Positions 1-8,094 of a stretch of DNA of 64,000 nt are shown here, in pieces. Source of the stretch: Amarolinea aalborgensis (GTDB lineage Bacteria; Chloroflexota; Anaerolineae; SSC4; Amarolineaceae). The stretch covers positions 1 to 64,000 of the forward strand of contig NZ_UETR01000016.1 in assembly GCF_900491745.1 (NCBI RefSeq). Reading direction: 5' to 3'. The stretch's first letter is position 1, and each line of letters begins with the position of its first letter. A program made the translations under genes and the position numbers. The notes under the pieces were generated by a model. That model was not told the origin of the DNA. It saw nothing but the letters and a program-made list of their open reading frames with translations, and searched no databases.

Positions 1-19
1 GGAGGTGGTTGCAGCGGCC

Positions 20-57
20 TTCGACAAGCTCAGGCCCCGTGCGGTGAGCCTGTCGAA
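20..57. repeat. Imperfect inverted repeat (TTCGACAAGCTCA / TGAGCCTGTCGAA)
   Basis: The arms at 20-32 and 45-57 are reverse complements with one mismatch, separated by 12 bases. Further TTCGA/TCGAC-rich sequence follows to about 100. No coding sequence is evident in the first 146 bases. This kind of hairpin is a common dispersed intergenic repeat in high-GC bacteria; I infer no function. Confidence 0.5.
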
Positions 58-146
58 CGCTCGGTCGAGCCGCTCACGACGAAGCTTCAATCGTTCGACG
101 TCGGACCCACCCCCAAACTGAAATGCACCCCAGCAGATTTTGCTGC

Positions 147-175
147 TTGACAGGCTCTGGCATGTGCGCTACAAT
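147..175 (+). promoter_or_regulatory. Sigma-70-type promoter, -35 TTGACA / -10 TACAAT
   Basis: The -35 TTGACA (147-152) is consensus. A 17-base spacer separates it from the -10 TACAAT (170-175). The next plausible gene start downstream is at 495, so a transcript from here would carry a leader of about 310 bases. Confidence 0.6.
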
Positions 176-494
176 GAATCTAGTCGTTCGTGAGTCTCCT
201 CGATTAATCTTCCACCCTCGATTCTGTGTGAGCCTGCCCGCAAGGCGCGGACCACACAAAGGACCGGCGTTTCGCAATGAGCGAATTCTCTGTTCTGAGC
301 GCATTAGCCGCCGCGCAAGCTGGCCCGCGATTCTCCCCGGGAAGGAGGCATAAAGCCAAACAAACGCGTGTTTTTGTGTTCCGACCACCTTCTTCGACAG
401 AAACCTCGTCATTTTTGAGGCTGTTGACCAGGTTCCGCCGGTTCCTTGACTCTGTTTCGTTCGATCACAACTCACGTAGGAAGGATCGTCTACA
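176..494 (+). other. Long untranslated leader, no riboswitch class recognised
   Basis: This stretch lies between the promoter at 147-175 and the start codon at 495. It has no convincing ORF and matches no riboswitch consensus I know. It contains an AAGGAGG-like purine run near 341-347 not followed by a usable long ORF, and a T-run at 371-375 after a weak ACAAAC/GTTTTTGT pairing. AGGAAGGA at 478-485 is the likely ribosome binding site of the gene at 495. Confidence 0.4.
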
Positions 495-1818
495 ATGCGC
501 AAGGTAATCCTGTATGTTTTCCTGGTAACTACTCTCTTTCGGCCTCGTCGTGGCGGTATCGGCCAGCAAGGCCAACCCGCCGACCGCCAATGGTCTCTCT
601 CGCACCGCCGCCATCTTGCCGGCGCATCCCGTGATCGTCACCCGCCCGCCTGCCAACCCCCATGCGTTGGTCAATGACGGCAGCTTTGAAAACGGCCCGC
701 CGCCCGGATCCGCCTGGACCGAAGTCACCAATTCCACCTGTGAGTGGATTGGCGACTGGAGTGGTGTTTGGGGCGCGGCTGCGTTCGATGGCTCGATAGA
801 CTTCTGGGCTGGCGGCTATTGCAGCGGCGTAGCGACCACGTCATCCGTGTCGCAGGCCGCCATCGCGGTTCCGGCCGCAGACAACACGCTGCATTTCCAC
901 TATATGGCCTACCGCCCGGATCCAGATGACCCGACGCCCGATGACTACGCCTACCTGAAGGTCAACGGCACCACCGTCTGGACGCTCAACCTGACGCAGG
1001 CCAACGATACGTTCCCGAATTGGGCCGAGGCGACCTACTCGCTGGCCGCCTATGCTAACACGAACGTGACCCTGGAGTTTGGCGCCGTATCAACGGGCGC
1101 CTCCACCGGCAACATCCGCTATGACTACATCTTGATTGGCGAGCCGCCGCCGCCGCCCCTGCGCTGCGAGATTGGCTACCATGAGGTGACTGTCTTCACG
1201 CAGGGCTTCGAAGGCGCGTTCCCGCCGGCCGGTTGGGCTGTGGCCAACAACGGCGGCAGCTGCACCAACGCCAGTGCATCGCCTGTCTGGACGAACGTTG
1301 ACAGCAATGCGCGCGGCAACCTGACTGGCGGCACCGGCGCGTTTGCCATTGCGGACAGCGACTACTGCGGCAGCGGTAGTTACATGGACACCGAGCTGTG
1401 GACGCCGAACGTGGATCTGACCGGCCTGGTGGCCCCTCACGTCGTCTTCAACCTGGACTACTATGCCCTGGGCGACTATGCCGCTGTGGACGCCAGCACC
1501 GATGGTGGGACCACATGGACCAACGTACACACCTGGACGGCCAGTGCACGCGGCCCACGTCTTTACGACACGGCCATGCCCGGCGACGGCCAGAATGATG
1601 TCAAGATTCGCTGGCACTATGGCAACGCCAGTTGGGCCTGGTGGTGGGAACTGGACAACGCTTCCGTCACCGCCTGCACGCCCGATACGCCGACGGCCAT
1701 CAACCTGACCTCTGTCACTGCCAACCCCGCCGCGCCATTGGCCGCGCTCCCGTGGGCCATCCCGGCCGCGGCCGCCGTGGCTGGCCTGGCTTGGGCGGCT
1801 CGCAAGCGTACACGCTGA
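495..1818 (+). CDS. Secreted, membrane-anchored beta-sandwich protein with a frameshift in the signal peptide
   Basis: The ATG at 495 has AGGAAGGA about 9 bases upstream and begins a signal peptide (MRKVILYVFLVTTL). That frame then fails, while the other frame continues it with FGLVVAVSASKA and runs to 1818. One extra T in the CTCTTTC run at 534-540 explains the break, so the real product is probably one protein of about 440 residues. Two extracellular modules follow: an N-terminal one starting near LVNDGSFENG, and a second starting near FTQGFEGAFPPAGW that resembles choice-of-anchor J / MAM-like domains of secreted bacterial proteins. The last 30 residues are a hydrophobic segment ending in ARKRTR, a C-terminal anchor. 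There is no catalytic motif. A role as an adhesin or surface-layer-associated protein is inference. Confidence 0.6.
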
Positions 1819-1890
1819 GCAAACGACTGAGGCCCCGGTAACGAATCGAAGGTTCAACCTTTGTAGTCTCAGCTCGCGTTGAGTAACGGG

Positions 1891-1930
1891 CAAGACCCGT
1901 TTTCGTGCATCGAAAACGGGTCTTGTTTTT
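1891..1930 (+). terminator. Rho-independent terminator
   Basis: A perfect 15-bp inverted repeat, CAAGACCCGTTTTCG (1891-1905) and CGAAAACGGGTCTTG (1911-1925), has loop TGCAT and is followed by TTTTT (1926-1930). It lies downstream of the secreted-protein gene and ends only 7 bases before the ATG of the next gene, which is unusual. Confidence 0.85.
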
Positions 1931-1937
1931 GGGATTC

Positions 1938-4433
1938 ATGTCTATGCAGATTGATGTCGAACTCTATCGAACCGATGTGCGTGTGCAAAACAGGCCGCCG
2001 GTGGCGCTGAGCGTCATTGAAATCGCACCGGAGCAGCCCAAGCGCACGCTGCTTTTCATTCACGGTTTTGGCGGTCAGGCCAGTCAGTGGGCGCGCCAAC
2101 TGAGCCACTTCAGCCATGAGGCGCGCGTCATCGCCTATGACCTGCGCGGCCACGGTCAATCGGACAAGCCGGCCTCCCAGTATACGATGGAGGAGATTCA
2201 GCAGGATCTCGAAACCCTCGTTGCGCGGCTGCGCCTACCAGAGCGGTTCATCCTCTTGAGCCATTCCTTCGGCGGCGCGATTGCGGCCCAGTATGCGGCC
2301 AATCATCCCGAACGCGTGGAGCGCCTGGTGTTGATCGGCACTGCGTCCGCATTTCAACTCAACCGCTGGGCGCGCCTGCCCTTCAAATTGCCCGCTGCCT
2401 GGTTGGCGCCGCTCTGGCGCGTTGCGCGGCGTACGCTGTCGGCTCCGCCGCACGTCGCCAAAACACTGTATGACAACGCCTTAACGCGCTGGAACGGCGC
2501 GCTTGTCTTTCCCAAGATCCAAACACCCACGCTGGTCATCAGCGGCTATCGTGACCGCCTGTTTCCGACGGCGGCCTTCGCCGAGGTGCCCGCGCTCATC
2601 CCCGGTGCGCAGCAGGTCAAGGTGCCGGCTTCCGCGCACATGGTCATGATCGAGCGCGCCGAGGCTGTCAACCGCGCGATTGAGCGCTTCTTGGCCGAAC
2701 CGGTCGTTGCGCCAGCCGGCCGGTCAACGCCGCGCGTCATCAGCCGGCCCATGTCCAGCACGCGGGGACGTTATCCCACGCGGCCCTGGCTGCGTTTCTA
2801 CGATGAAGGCGTCCCCTACACCGTGTCGCTGCCGGAGCGGCCGCTGTACCGCTTCCTGGAACGATCGGCGCGGCGCTTTCCGTTGAAAACCGCCGTGCGC
2901 TTTCCGTTGGGCGGCGCCAATCTGACCTATCGGCGCCTGGAACGCCATGCCAACCGCTGCGCGACCGCCTTGACCGGACTGGGTGTGCAGCGCGGCGACC
3001 GCGTCATGCTCCTGCTGCCCAATCTGCCGCAGGCCGTCATCGCCTTCTACGGCGCGCTGAAGGCCGGCGCCGTGGTGGTGGCCTGCAATCCTCTCTTCGA
3101 CCAAGAGGAATTGCTGCGCCAGGCGCGCGACAGCGGCGCGCGCGTGCTGATCTGCCTGGACCGGCTGCGCAGCGTGGCGGTGCACCTGGCCGCAGGGAGC
3201 CAGATTGAGCGCGTGATCGAGACGCGCACCGACGACTATTTTAGCCTGTGGCGCAAGGCCCTCTACGGCGTGCGCTTTCGCGCGGTGGGCGATGACATTC
3301 CCGCCGCCTTCCTGCATTGGGGCGACTTGATGCGCGGCACCTCGCCGCAGCGGCCTGATATCGCCGTGGAACCGCACGACCTGGCCGTCATCCAGTACAC
3401 TGGCGGCACGACGTCAACGCCCAAAGGCGTCATGCTCACGCACGCCAGCCTGGTGGCGAACACGCTGCAAACGCGCCATTGGCTGAGCGATATGCGCGAT
3501 GGCAAGGAGTCTTTCCTGTGCGTGCTGCCCTTTTCGCACATCTATGGCATGACCACGGCCATGCACGTGCCGATTGCGCTGGGCGCCACGTTGATCCTGC
3601 AGCCTACCTTCGAGGTCAGCCAGGTGCTCAAGGCGATCAAACGCGATCGCCCCACGGCGTTTCCAGGCGTCCCGGCCATGTACGTGGCGATCAACAACGC
3701 GCCCAACGTGCGTCGCTACAACATCTCGTCGGTGAAATTCTGTATCAGCGGCGCCGCGCCGCTGCCGGTGGAAGTGGCTGAGGAATTCGAGAAGCTGACC
3801 AAAGGGCGTCTGATCGAAGGCTACGGGTTGACCGAAGCCGCGCCGGTCACGCATGCGAATCCGTTCAAGGGTCAGCGGCGTGTGGGCACGATTGGCGTGC
3901 CCTTGCCCAACACCGAGGCGCGCATCACCGACCTGCAGACGGGCGAGGATTTGCCGCCCGGCGAGGTGGGCGAGCTGCTTGTGCGCGGGCCGCAGGTAAT
4001 GGCCGGCTATTGGAATCTGCCGCAGGCCACCGCGGAAACGCTGATCACCGACGGCGCCGGGATGACATGGCTGCGTACGGGCGACCTGGCGCGCATGGAT
4101 GAGGACGGCTACTTCGAGATCGTCAATCGCCGCCAGGAAATCTGGTATGCGGACGATGCCATGCGCAACCCCATCTTCCCACGTGAAATCGAAGAGGTGC
4201 TCTACGAGCATCCGAAGATCAAGGAGGCTGTGGTGGTGCCGATTGGGCGCACACCCAAGGCGTTCATTGTCCTGCGCGAAGGTGAGACCGCGTCGGTGGA
4301 GGAGGTCATCGCGTACTGCCGCGCGCGCATGGAAGAAGCCATGGTGCCGGCGCTGATCGAATTTCGCCAGGACCTGCCCAAGAGCTTCGTGGGCAAGGTG
4401 CTGCGGCGTCTGTTGGTGGATCAGGCCGAGTAG
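1938..4433 (+). CDS. Alpha/beta-hydrolase fused to a long-chain acyl-CoA-ligase-type AMP-binding enzyme
   Basis: The product is a single 831-residue chain. Residues ~35-260 form an alpha/beta-hydrolase: oxyanion-hole HGFGG, nucleophile elbow S-H-S-F-G-G (Ser110), Asp in GYRDRLFP, and His in SAHMVM, so the triad is intact. Residues ~290-831 form an ANL adenylate-forming enzyme of FadD type: YTGGTTSTPKG (~486), GYGLTEAAP (~627), TGDLARMDEDGYF, and the catalytic lysine in FVGKVLRR (~818). The ligase would activate a fatty or other carboxylic acid to acyl-AMP and then the thioester; the hydrolase could release or supply that acid. The hinge region after NRRQE is aberrant (WYADDAMRNPIFPREIE, where most relatives have a Gly-Gly motif). 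I chose ATG 1938 because upstream in-frame starts lie inside the terminator. No good Shine-Dalgarno is visible. OleBC of olefin synthesis has the same domain order, but this ligase looks FadD-like rather than OleC-like. Confidence 0.85.
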   Translation: MSMQIDVELYRTDVRVQNRPPVALSVIEIAPEQPKRTLLFIHGFGGQASQWARQLSHFSHEARVIAYDLRGHGQSDKPASQYTMEEIQQDLETLVARLRLPERFILLSHSFGGAIAAQYAANHPERVERLVLIGTASAFQLNRWARLPFKLPAAWLAPLWRVARRTLSAPPHVAKTLYDNALTRWNGALVFPKIQTPTLVISGYRDRLFPTAAFAEVPALIPGAQQVKVPASAHMVMIERAEAVNRAIERFLAEPVVAPAGRSTPRVISRPMSSTRGRYPTRPWLRFYDEGVPYTVSLPERPLYRFLERSARRFPLKTAVRFPLGGANLTYRRLERHANRCATALTGLGVQRGDRVMLLLPNLPQAVIAFYGALKAGAVVVACNPLFDQEELLRQARDSGARVLICLDRLRSVAVHLAAGSQIERVIETRTDDYFSLWRKALYGVRFRAVGDDIPAAFLHWGDLMRGTSPQRPDIAVEPHDLAVIQYTGGTTSTPKGVMLTHASLVANTLQTRHWLSDMRDGKESFLCVLPFSHIYGMTTAMHVPIALGATLILQPTFEVSQVLKAIKRDRPTAFPGVPAMYVAINNAPNVRRYNISSVKFCISGAAPLPVEVAEEFEKLTKGRLIEGYGLTEAAPVTHANPFKGQRRVGTIGVPLPNTEARITDLQTGEDLPPGEVGELLVRGPQVMAGYWNLPQATAETLITDGAGMTWLRTGDLARMDEDGYFEIVNRRQEIWYADDAMRNPIFPREIEEVLYEHPKIKEAVVVPIGRTPKAFIVLREGETASVEEVIAYCRARMEEAMVPALIEFRQDLPKSFVGKVLRRLLVDQAE

Positions 4434-4500
4434 GCGTTGATCCTTGAGCGATGACCGAAGTGCGTCGTCAAAGGGAAGCAATTCTACAGATGTGCGGGCC

Positions 4501-4529
4501 TTGAAACGTCATACCTTCATCCCTACAAA
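4501..4529 (+). promoter_or_regulatory. Promoter, -35 TTGAAA / -10 TACAAA
   Basis: TTGAAA (4501-4506) and TACAAA (4524-4529) are separated by 17 bases. The expected start site, near 4536, is about 38 bases before the ATG at 4574. Confidence 0.5.
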
Positions 4530-4573
4530 ATACCCGCTGCCGGTGGGCAGTGGTCAGCGGAGATGAAAAGACG

Positions 4574-5740
4574 ATGCTGAATCGCGACTGGTTTTACAAC
4601 ATTCCGGGCCACACGCAACATCACGAGGAACGCAAGGTCACGTGGATCGAGTTGTTCTACGATCTCGTGTACGTTGCGACGGCCATCCAGCTGGGCAATC
4701 TACTCAGTAAGGATGTTTCGCTGTTGGGGTTCGTCAAGTTTGCCGCTCTGTTCATTCCGATCTGGTGGGCGTGGACCGGCATCACCTTTTTCGTGACCCG
4801 CTTTGTGGTGGATGACGTATGGCATCGCCTGCTGCTGTTCGCCCAAATGGCCAGTATTGCGGCATTGGCCCTGAGCATTGATGGTGTGTTCGGCGACCTC
4901 TATCAACAATTCGTTTTTGCCTACGTCATCGCGCGCTTCATTCTGGTGCTGCTTTATGTACGTGCCGCGCTGGCGGTGCCAGCCGCGCGTCCGCTGGCAG
5001 CCGGTTATGCCCTCGGTTTCAGTCTCGGCGCGGCGCTTTGGTTGGTGTCGGCGTTTGTTCCAGCGCCCGCGCGTTATGGTCTTTGGGCAGCCGGTTTGAT
5101 CGTCGAGTTTGCTACTCCCCTTTCACCCGCCATGCGACGCTGGCAGGCGCGCTTTCCACCGGATGTGGAGCATGTGGCTGAGCGCTACGGCGTCTTCACC
5201 CTCATCGTCCTGGGTGAGTCCTTTGTCAAGGTCATTGATGGATTGGCCGGCACGCAATTGACGATAGATCTCGTGCTGCTGGGATTGGTTGCTGTGGGGC
5301 TGGCTGCAGCCCTGTGGTGGCTCTATTTCGACGATATCGGCGGCTCGCGGGTGCAGCATCGCGGCCTTGAGACCTATGTCTGGATTTACTCTCACCTGCC
5401 GCTCACGCTCTCGCTCACGACGTTTGGCGTGGCGGTCAAAAAGATCCTCTTGCACCCGAGTGGCGAACCGCTGGAGGATAAGTATCGGCTGCTGCTTGGC
5501 ATCGCGGTCGTGCTGTTCTGCCTTTTCCTGGGAACCATGGACAGAGTCACTGCGCGCCAGGATGACATGACAGAAAACAAGACGCGATCCGGTTGGCGGT
5601 TTTTGGGGGTCGCTGCGCTGGCGTCGTGGCTGGTGGTCAGTCGTGGTGTGCTCTCTCTGCCTTTCCTGCTCGTCATCTTGCTTGTGTTCGTGGCCGGGGT
5701 GGCGTTGAATCTACGACGGCCTCGGGCTAAACCTGGCTGA
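4574..5740 (+). CDS. ltrA: LtrA-family (low-temperature requirement A) membrane protein
   Basis: The 388-residue polytopic protein opens with the family signature in which a charged helix precedes ELFYDLVYV (here RKVTWIELFYDL), then has about ten hydrophobic segments including IPIWWAWTGITFF. The family is widespread in bacteria. Its name comes from Listeria cold sensitivity, but its biochemical activity is unknown. ATG 4574 is preceded by GGAGA at a suitable distance, whereas a GTG at 4550 would add eight polar residues absent from relatives. It converges with the glycosyltransferase gene on the other strand, the two 3' ends overlapping by 14 bases. Confidence 0.85.
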   Translation: MLNRDWFYNIPGHTQHHEERKVTWIELFYDLVYVATAIQLGNLLSKDVSLLGFVKFAALFIPIWWAWTGITFFVTRFVVDDVWHRLLLFAQMASIAALALSIDGVFGDLYQQFVFAYVIARFILVLLYVRAALAVPAARPLAAGYALGFSLGAALWLVSAFVPAPARYGLWAAGLIVEFATPLSPAMRRWQARFPPDVEHVAERYGVFTLIVLGESFVKVIDGLAGTQLTIDLVLLGLVAVGLAAALWWLYFDDIGGSRVQHRGLETYVWIYSHLPLTLSLTTFGVAVKKILLHPSGEPLEDKYRLLLGIAVVLFCLFLGTMDRVTARQDDMTENKTRSGWRFLGVAALASWLVVSRGVLSLPFLLVILLVFVAGVALNLRRPRAKPG

Positions 5741-6995
5741 GCAGACGGCGCGCTGTGTTGCCTCTCAAACGCTCAAAGTGGCTCAGGTAGCGGCGGGCCA
5801 GGTGCTCCCAGGCAAACTCCTGCTCGATGCGCTGACGACTGCGGGCGCCTTGCGCCAGGCGCAGGGCCGGCTCTTCGATCAGGCGCGTCACCGCGGCCGC
5901 CAGGCTGCCGGGCGAGCGTTCATGCACCAGGAAACCGTTGTCGCCATCTGTCACTACCAGGGGGTTGCCGGCCACCACCGTGGCGACGATCGGCTTGGCG
6001 CAGGCCATGGCGTCGAGCACGCAGACATTCAGCCCGTCCACCGGCTGTGTCACCGACGGCATGACGAAGACATCGGCCAGATTGTAGTACGCGCCCATCT
6101 GATCGTAGGGCACATTGCCGACAAAATGGACGTTGGCCTCAACGCCCAGGGCGCGCGCCAGGTTTTCCCACGTTACGCGATAATCGCCATTACCGACCAG
6201 CACCAGGTCCACGCGCGGCGCCACGGCCGCACCGCCATGCGCGCCGCTGAACAGCGGCATCGCCTGGATGATGGAATCGAAGCCTTTCTTGGGCACCATG
6301 CGCCCGACGCCCAGCAGCACGAAACTGTCGGCTGCCAGGCCCAGGCGCTGACGCAAGGCCGCGCCGGCCGGCGGGTCAGGCCGCAGCGCCTGCGGGTCCA
6401 CGCCGTAGATGATCAGCTCGAACTTGGCTGGGTCCGCGCCCAGGTCGTGCACCGCAACCTCGCGCAGATCCGCGCTGTTGGCGGTGATGAGGCCGGCCGT
6501 GGCAAAGGCCTGGCGCGCCATACGCTTGAACAGGGGATTCTGTCCAGCCACCAGGGCATCCGAGCCGGGGATGGAGACGACCAGGGGAATGCTCCGCCGG
6601 GCGGCCGCGCCTGCGGCCAGGTAGCCGTTGGGGAGCACCCAATGCGCATGCAGCACGTCTGGCCGCGCCCCGGCGATCCAGCGCTCCACCGCGGCCTTAC
6701 CGGCCGTGAAGAGCAGCGCGCCCAGGGTGTAGGCTTCACCCTTCATCGCCAGGTCTGCGCGCATGGAGCGCATGTAACCCAGGCGATGCGCGGCGTCCGG
6801 CCAGGCGTAACGGTAGGTGTGCAGCTGGATGCCGCCCAGGTCGGCTGGCGTGCGGCGATACGCCGGATCGAACGGCGCCACCACGGTGACGTCCGCGCCC
6901 TGGCGCGCCAGCTCACGACAGAGAGCCTCCACGAACGAGCCGCTGAAGTCGCCCTGGAAACGGGGAAAGTTGTGGGTGAGAACGCCAATTTTCAT
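5727..6995 (-). CDS. Glycosyltransferase family 4 (GT-B fold)
   Basis: The 422-residue protein has a GT-B layout. The N-terminal acceptor domain begins MKIGVLTHNFPRFQGD with an HAHWVLPNG motif; the C-terminal nucleotide-sugar domain has GVGRMVPKKGFD and the donor-binding region with Glu/Asp acids (CVLDAMACAKPIVAT). It probably transfers a hexose from a nucleotide-sugar onto a lipid-linked or polymer acceptor at the cytoplasmic membrane face. Its ATG overlaps the stop of the GT2 gene as ATGA, so the two are translationally coupled. The last 14 bases overlap convergently with ltrA. Donor specificity cannot be read from sequence. Confidence 0.9.
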   Translation of the reverse strand: MKIGVLTHNFPRFQGDFSGSFVEALCRELARQGADVTVVAPFDPAYRRTPADLGGIQLHTYRYAWPDAAHRLGYMRSMRADLAMKGEAYTLGALLFTAGKAAVERWIAGARPDVLHAHWVLPNGYLAAGAAARRSIPLVVSIPGSDALVAGQNPLFKRMARQAFATAGLITANSADLREVAVHDLGADPAKFELIIYGVDPQALRPDPPAGAALRQRLGLAADSFVLLGVGRMVPKKGFDSIIQAMPLFSGAHGGAAVAPRVDLVLVGNGDYRVTWENLARALGVEANVHFVGNVPYDQMGAYYNLADVFVMPSVTQPVDGLNVCVLDAMACAKPIVATVVAGNPLVVTDGDNGFLVHERSPGSLAAAVTRLIEEPALRLAQGARSRQRIEQEFAWEHLARRYLSHFERLRGNTARRLLSQV

Positions 6996-8026
6996 GACGA
7001 CCTGGGGGCCGATTTTTCGATGACGGCAGCCTCATCGGTGGGGAAACCAGGTTTCTGCAAGAAACCGGATTTTTCGCCGTAGCCGGCTTCAGCCATGAAC
7101 GCGTCGAGCCGCCATTCCATCTCTTTGATTTGTTCGCCCTGGCTGACGATCAACTCGGCGATGAAGCCGACCAGGATGAGCAGCAGACCCGCCAACGCCA
7201 GCCCGCCGGCCGCCCAGAAAATCGGGCGCTGCTGGGTCTGGGTCAGGACGTAGAGCAGGAGCAGGTAGATCGCCGTGATCGCGCTCAACCCCAGCGCCGC
7301 CAGGCCCAATCCGCCGAAGAAGCGCATCGGCGCCTGGCTGAAGGTGAGCAGGAATTTGACCACGAGGACATCGAGCAGGCTGATGGGGATGCGGCTGAAG
7401 CCGTACTTGGAGCGGCCCGCGCGGCGCGGATACCAGTTGGTTGCGACTTCGCCAATGCGATAGCCCTGCTGGCCGGCAATCATGAGCAGGAAGCGGTGCC
7501 AGTCTGAGCGCAAGGGAGGCAAGGTGAGCAGCACTTCACGGCGAAAGGCCTTGATCCAGTTCATGTCGTGCGCTTGCACGTTGAACAGACGCCGCGAGAC
7601 GGTGTTGTAGATGCCGGATGCAAAATTCTTGCCGTCGGCGCGCCCCTGGCGCCAGCCTGCGACCACGTCGTAGCCTTCTGCCAGCCTGGACAACAGCTTG
7701 GGGATATCTTCCTCCGGGTCCGACTCCAGGTCGGCCGGGAGGAAGATGATCAAGTCGCCGGTCACCGCACGAAAGCCGGTGCGCAGCGCGGCCGTCAAGC
7801 CCAGGTTGCGGCGGTGACGGATCAAGCGCAGGAAGGGGTAAGCGATGATTTGGCTGGCCGCCACATCGCCGGTGCCGTCGGTCGAGCCATCATCAATTAA
7901 CACCAGTTCGGCGCGACCGTCCAGCCCCAGCGCGCTGAAGGCTTTTGCCACTTTCGCCAGCAGCAGCGGGATATTCTCTGCCTCATTGCGCGCTGGCACG
8001 AGAACCGAAACCGTTTGACTGAGCAT
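6992..8026 (-). CDS. Glycosyltransferase family 2, polyprenyl-phosphate glycosyltransferase-like
   Basis: The 344-residue protein has a GT-A domain (SVLVPARNEAENIP, LIDDGSTDGTG, then LPADLESDPEEDI as the DxD-type metal site) and two C-terminal membrane helices (~230-255 and ~270-295). This is the layout of DPM1/GtrB-like enzymes that load sugars onto undecaprenyl phosphate. ATG 8026 (MLSQTV) is preferred over GTG 8032; neither has a clear Shine-Dalgarno. The stop overlaps the start of the GT4 gene. The last ~20 codons (KSGFLQKPGF and onward) are encoded by a GAAACC/GGTTTC palindromic element and look like a recently captured tail. Confidence 0.88.
   Translation of the reverse strand: MLSQTVSVLVPARNEAENIPLLLAKVAKAFSALGLDGRAELVLIDDGSTDGTGDVAASQIIAYPFLRLIRHRRNLGLTAALRTGFRAVTGDLIIFLPADLESDPEEDIPKLLSRLAEGYDVVAGWRQGRADGKNFASGIYNTVSRRLFNVQAHDMNWIKAFRREVLLTLPPLRSDWHRFLLMIAGQQGYRIGEVATNWYPRRAGRSKYGFSRIPISLLDVLVVKFLLTFSQAPMRFFGGLGLAALGLSAITAIYLLLLYVLTQTQQRPIFWAAGGLALAGLLLILVGFIAELIVSQGEQIKEMEWRLDAFMAEAGYGEKSGFLQKPGFPTDEAAVIEKSAPRSS
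7043..7068. repeat. GAAACC/GGTTTC palindromic element inside the GT2 gene
   Basis: GAAACC (7043-7048) and GGTTTC (7050-7055) form a palindrome, and a further GAAACCGG lies at 7061-7068. It encodes the odd C-terminal tail of the GT2 protein. Similar AAACCCG/CGGGTTT-type hairpins occur at 1891-1925, 38092-38111 and 41377-41462, which suggests a dispersed repeat family. Confidence 0.5.
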
Positions 8027-8094
8027 TACCACGTCAGCGTTTTGCCTTCAACTGTGAGCACCGCGCGCTCCCCGCTTTGCACTTTGCGCCCTCT

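Noticed and set aside
1938..4433. Assignment as OleBC of olefin biosynthesis
   Set aside because: Domain order fits, but the ligase motifs look like FadD and neither oleA nor oleD is nearby.
3414..4481. 355-residue minus-strand ORF
   Set aside because: It is antisense to the ligase domain, His/Arg-rich low-complexity and without a domain.
5778..7082. 434-residue plus-strand ORF
   Set aside because: It is antisense to the GT4 gene, His/Gln/Arg-rich and without homology signals.
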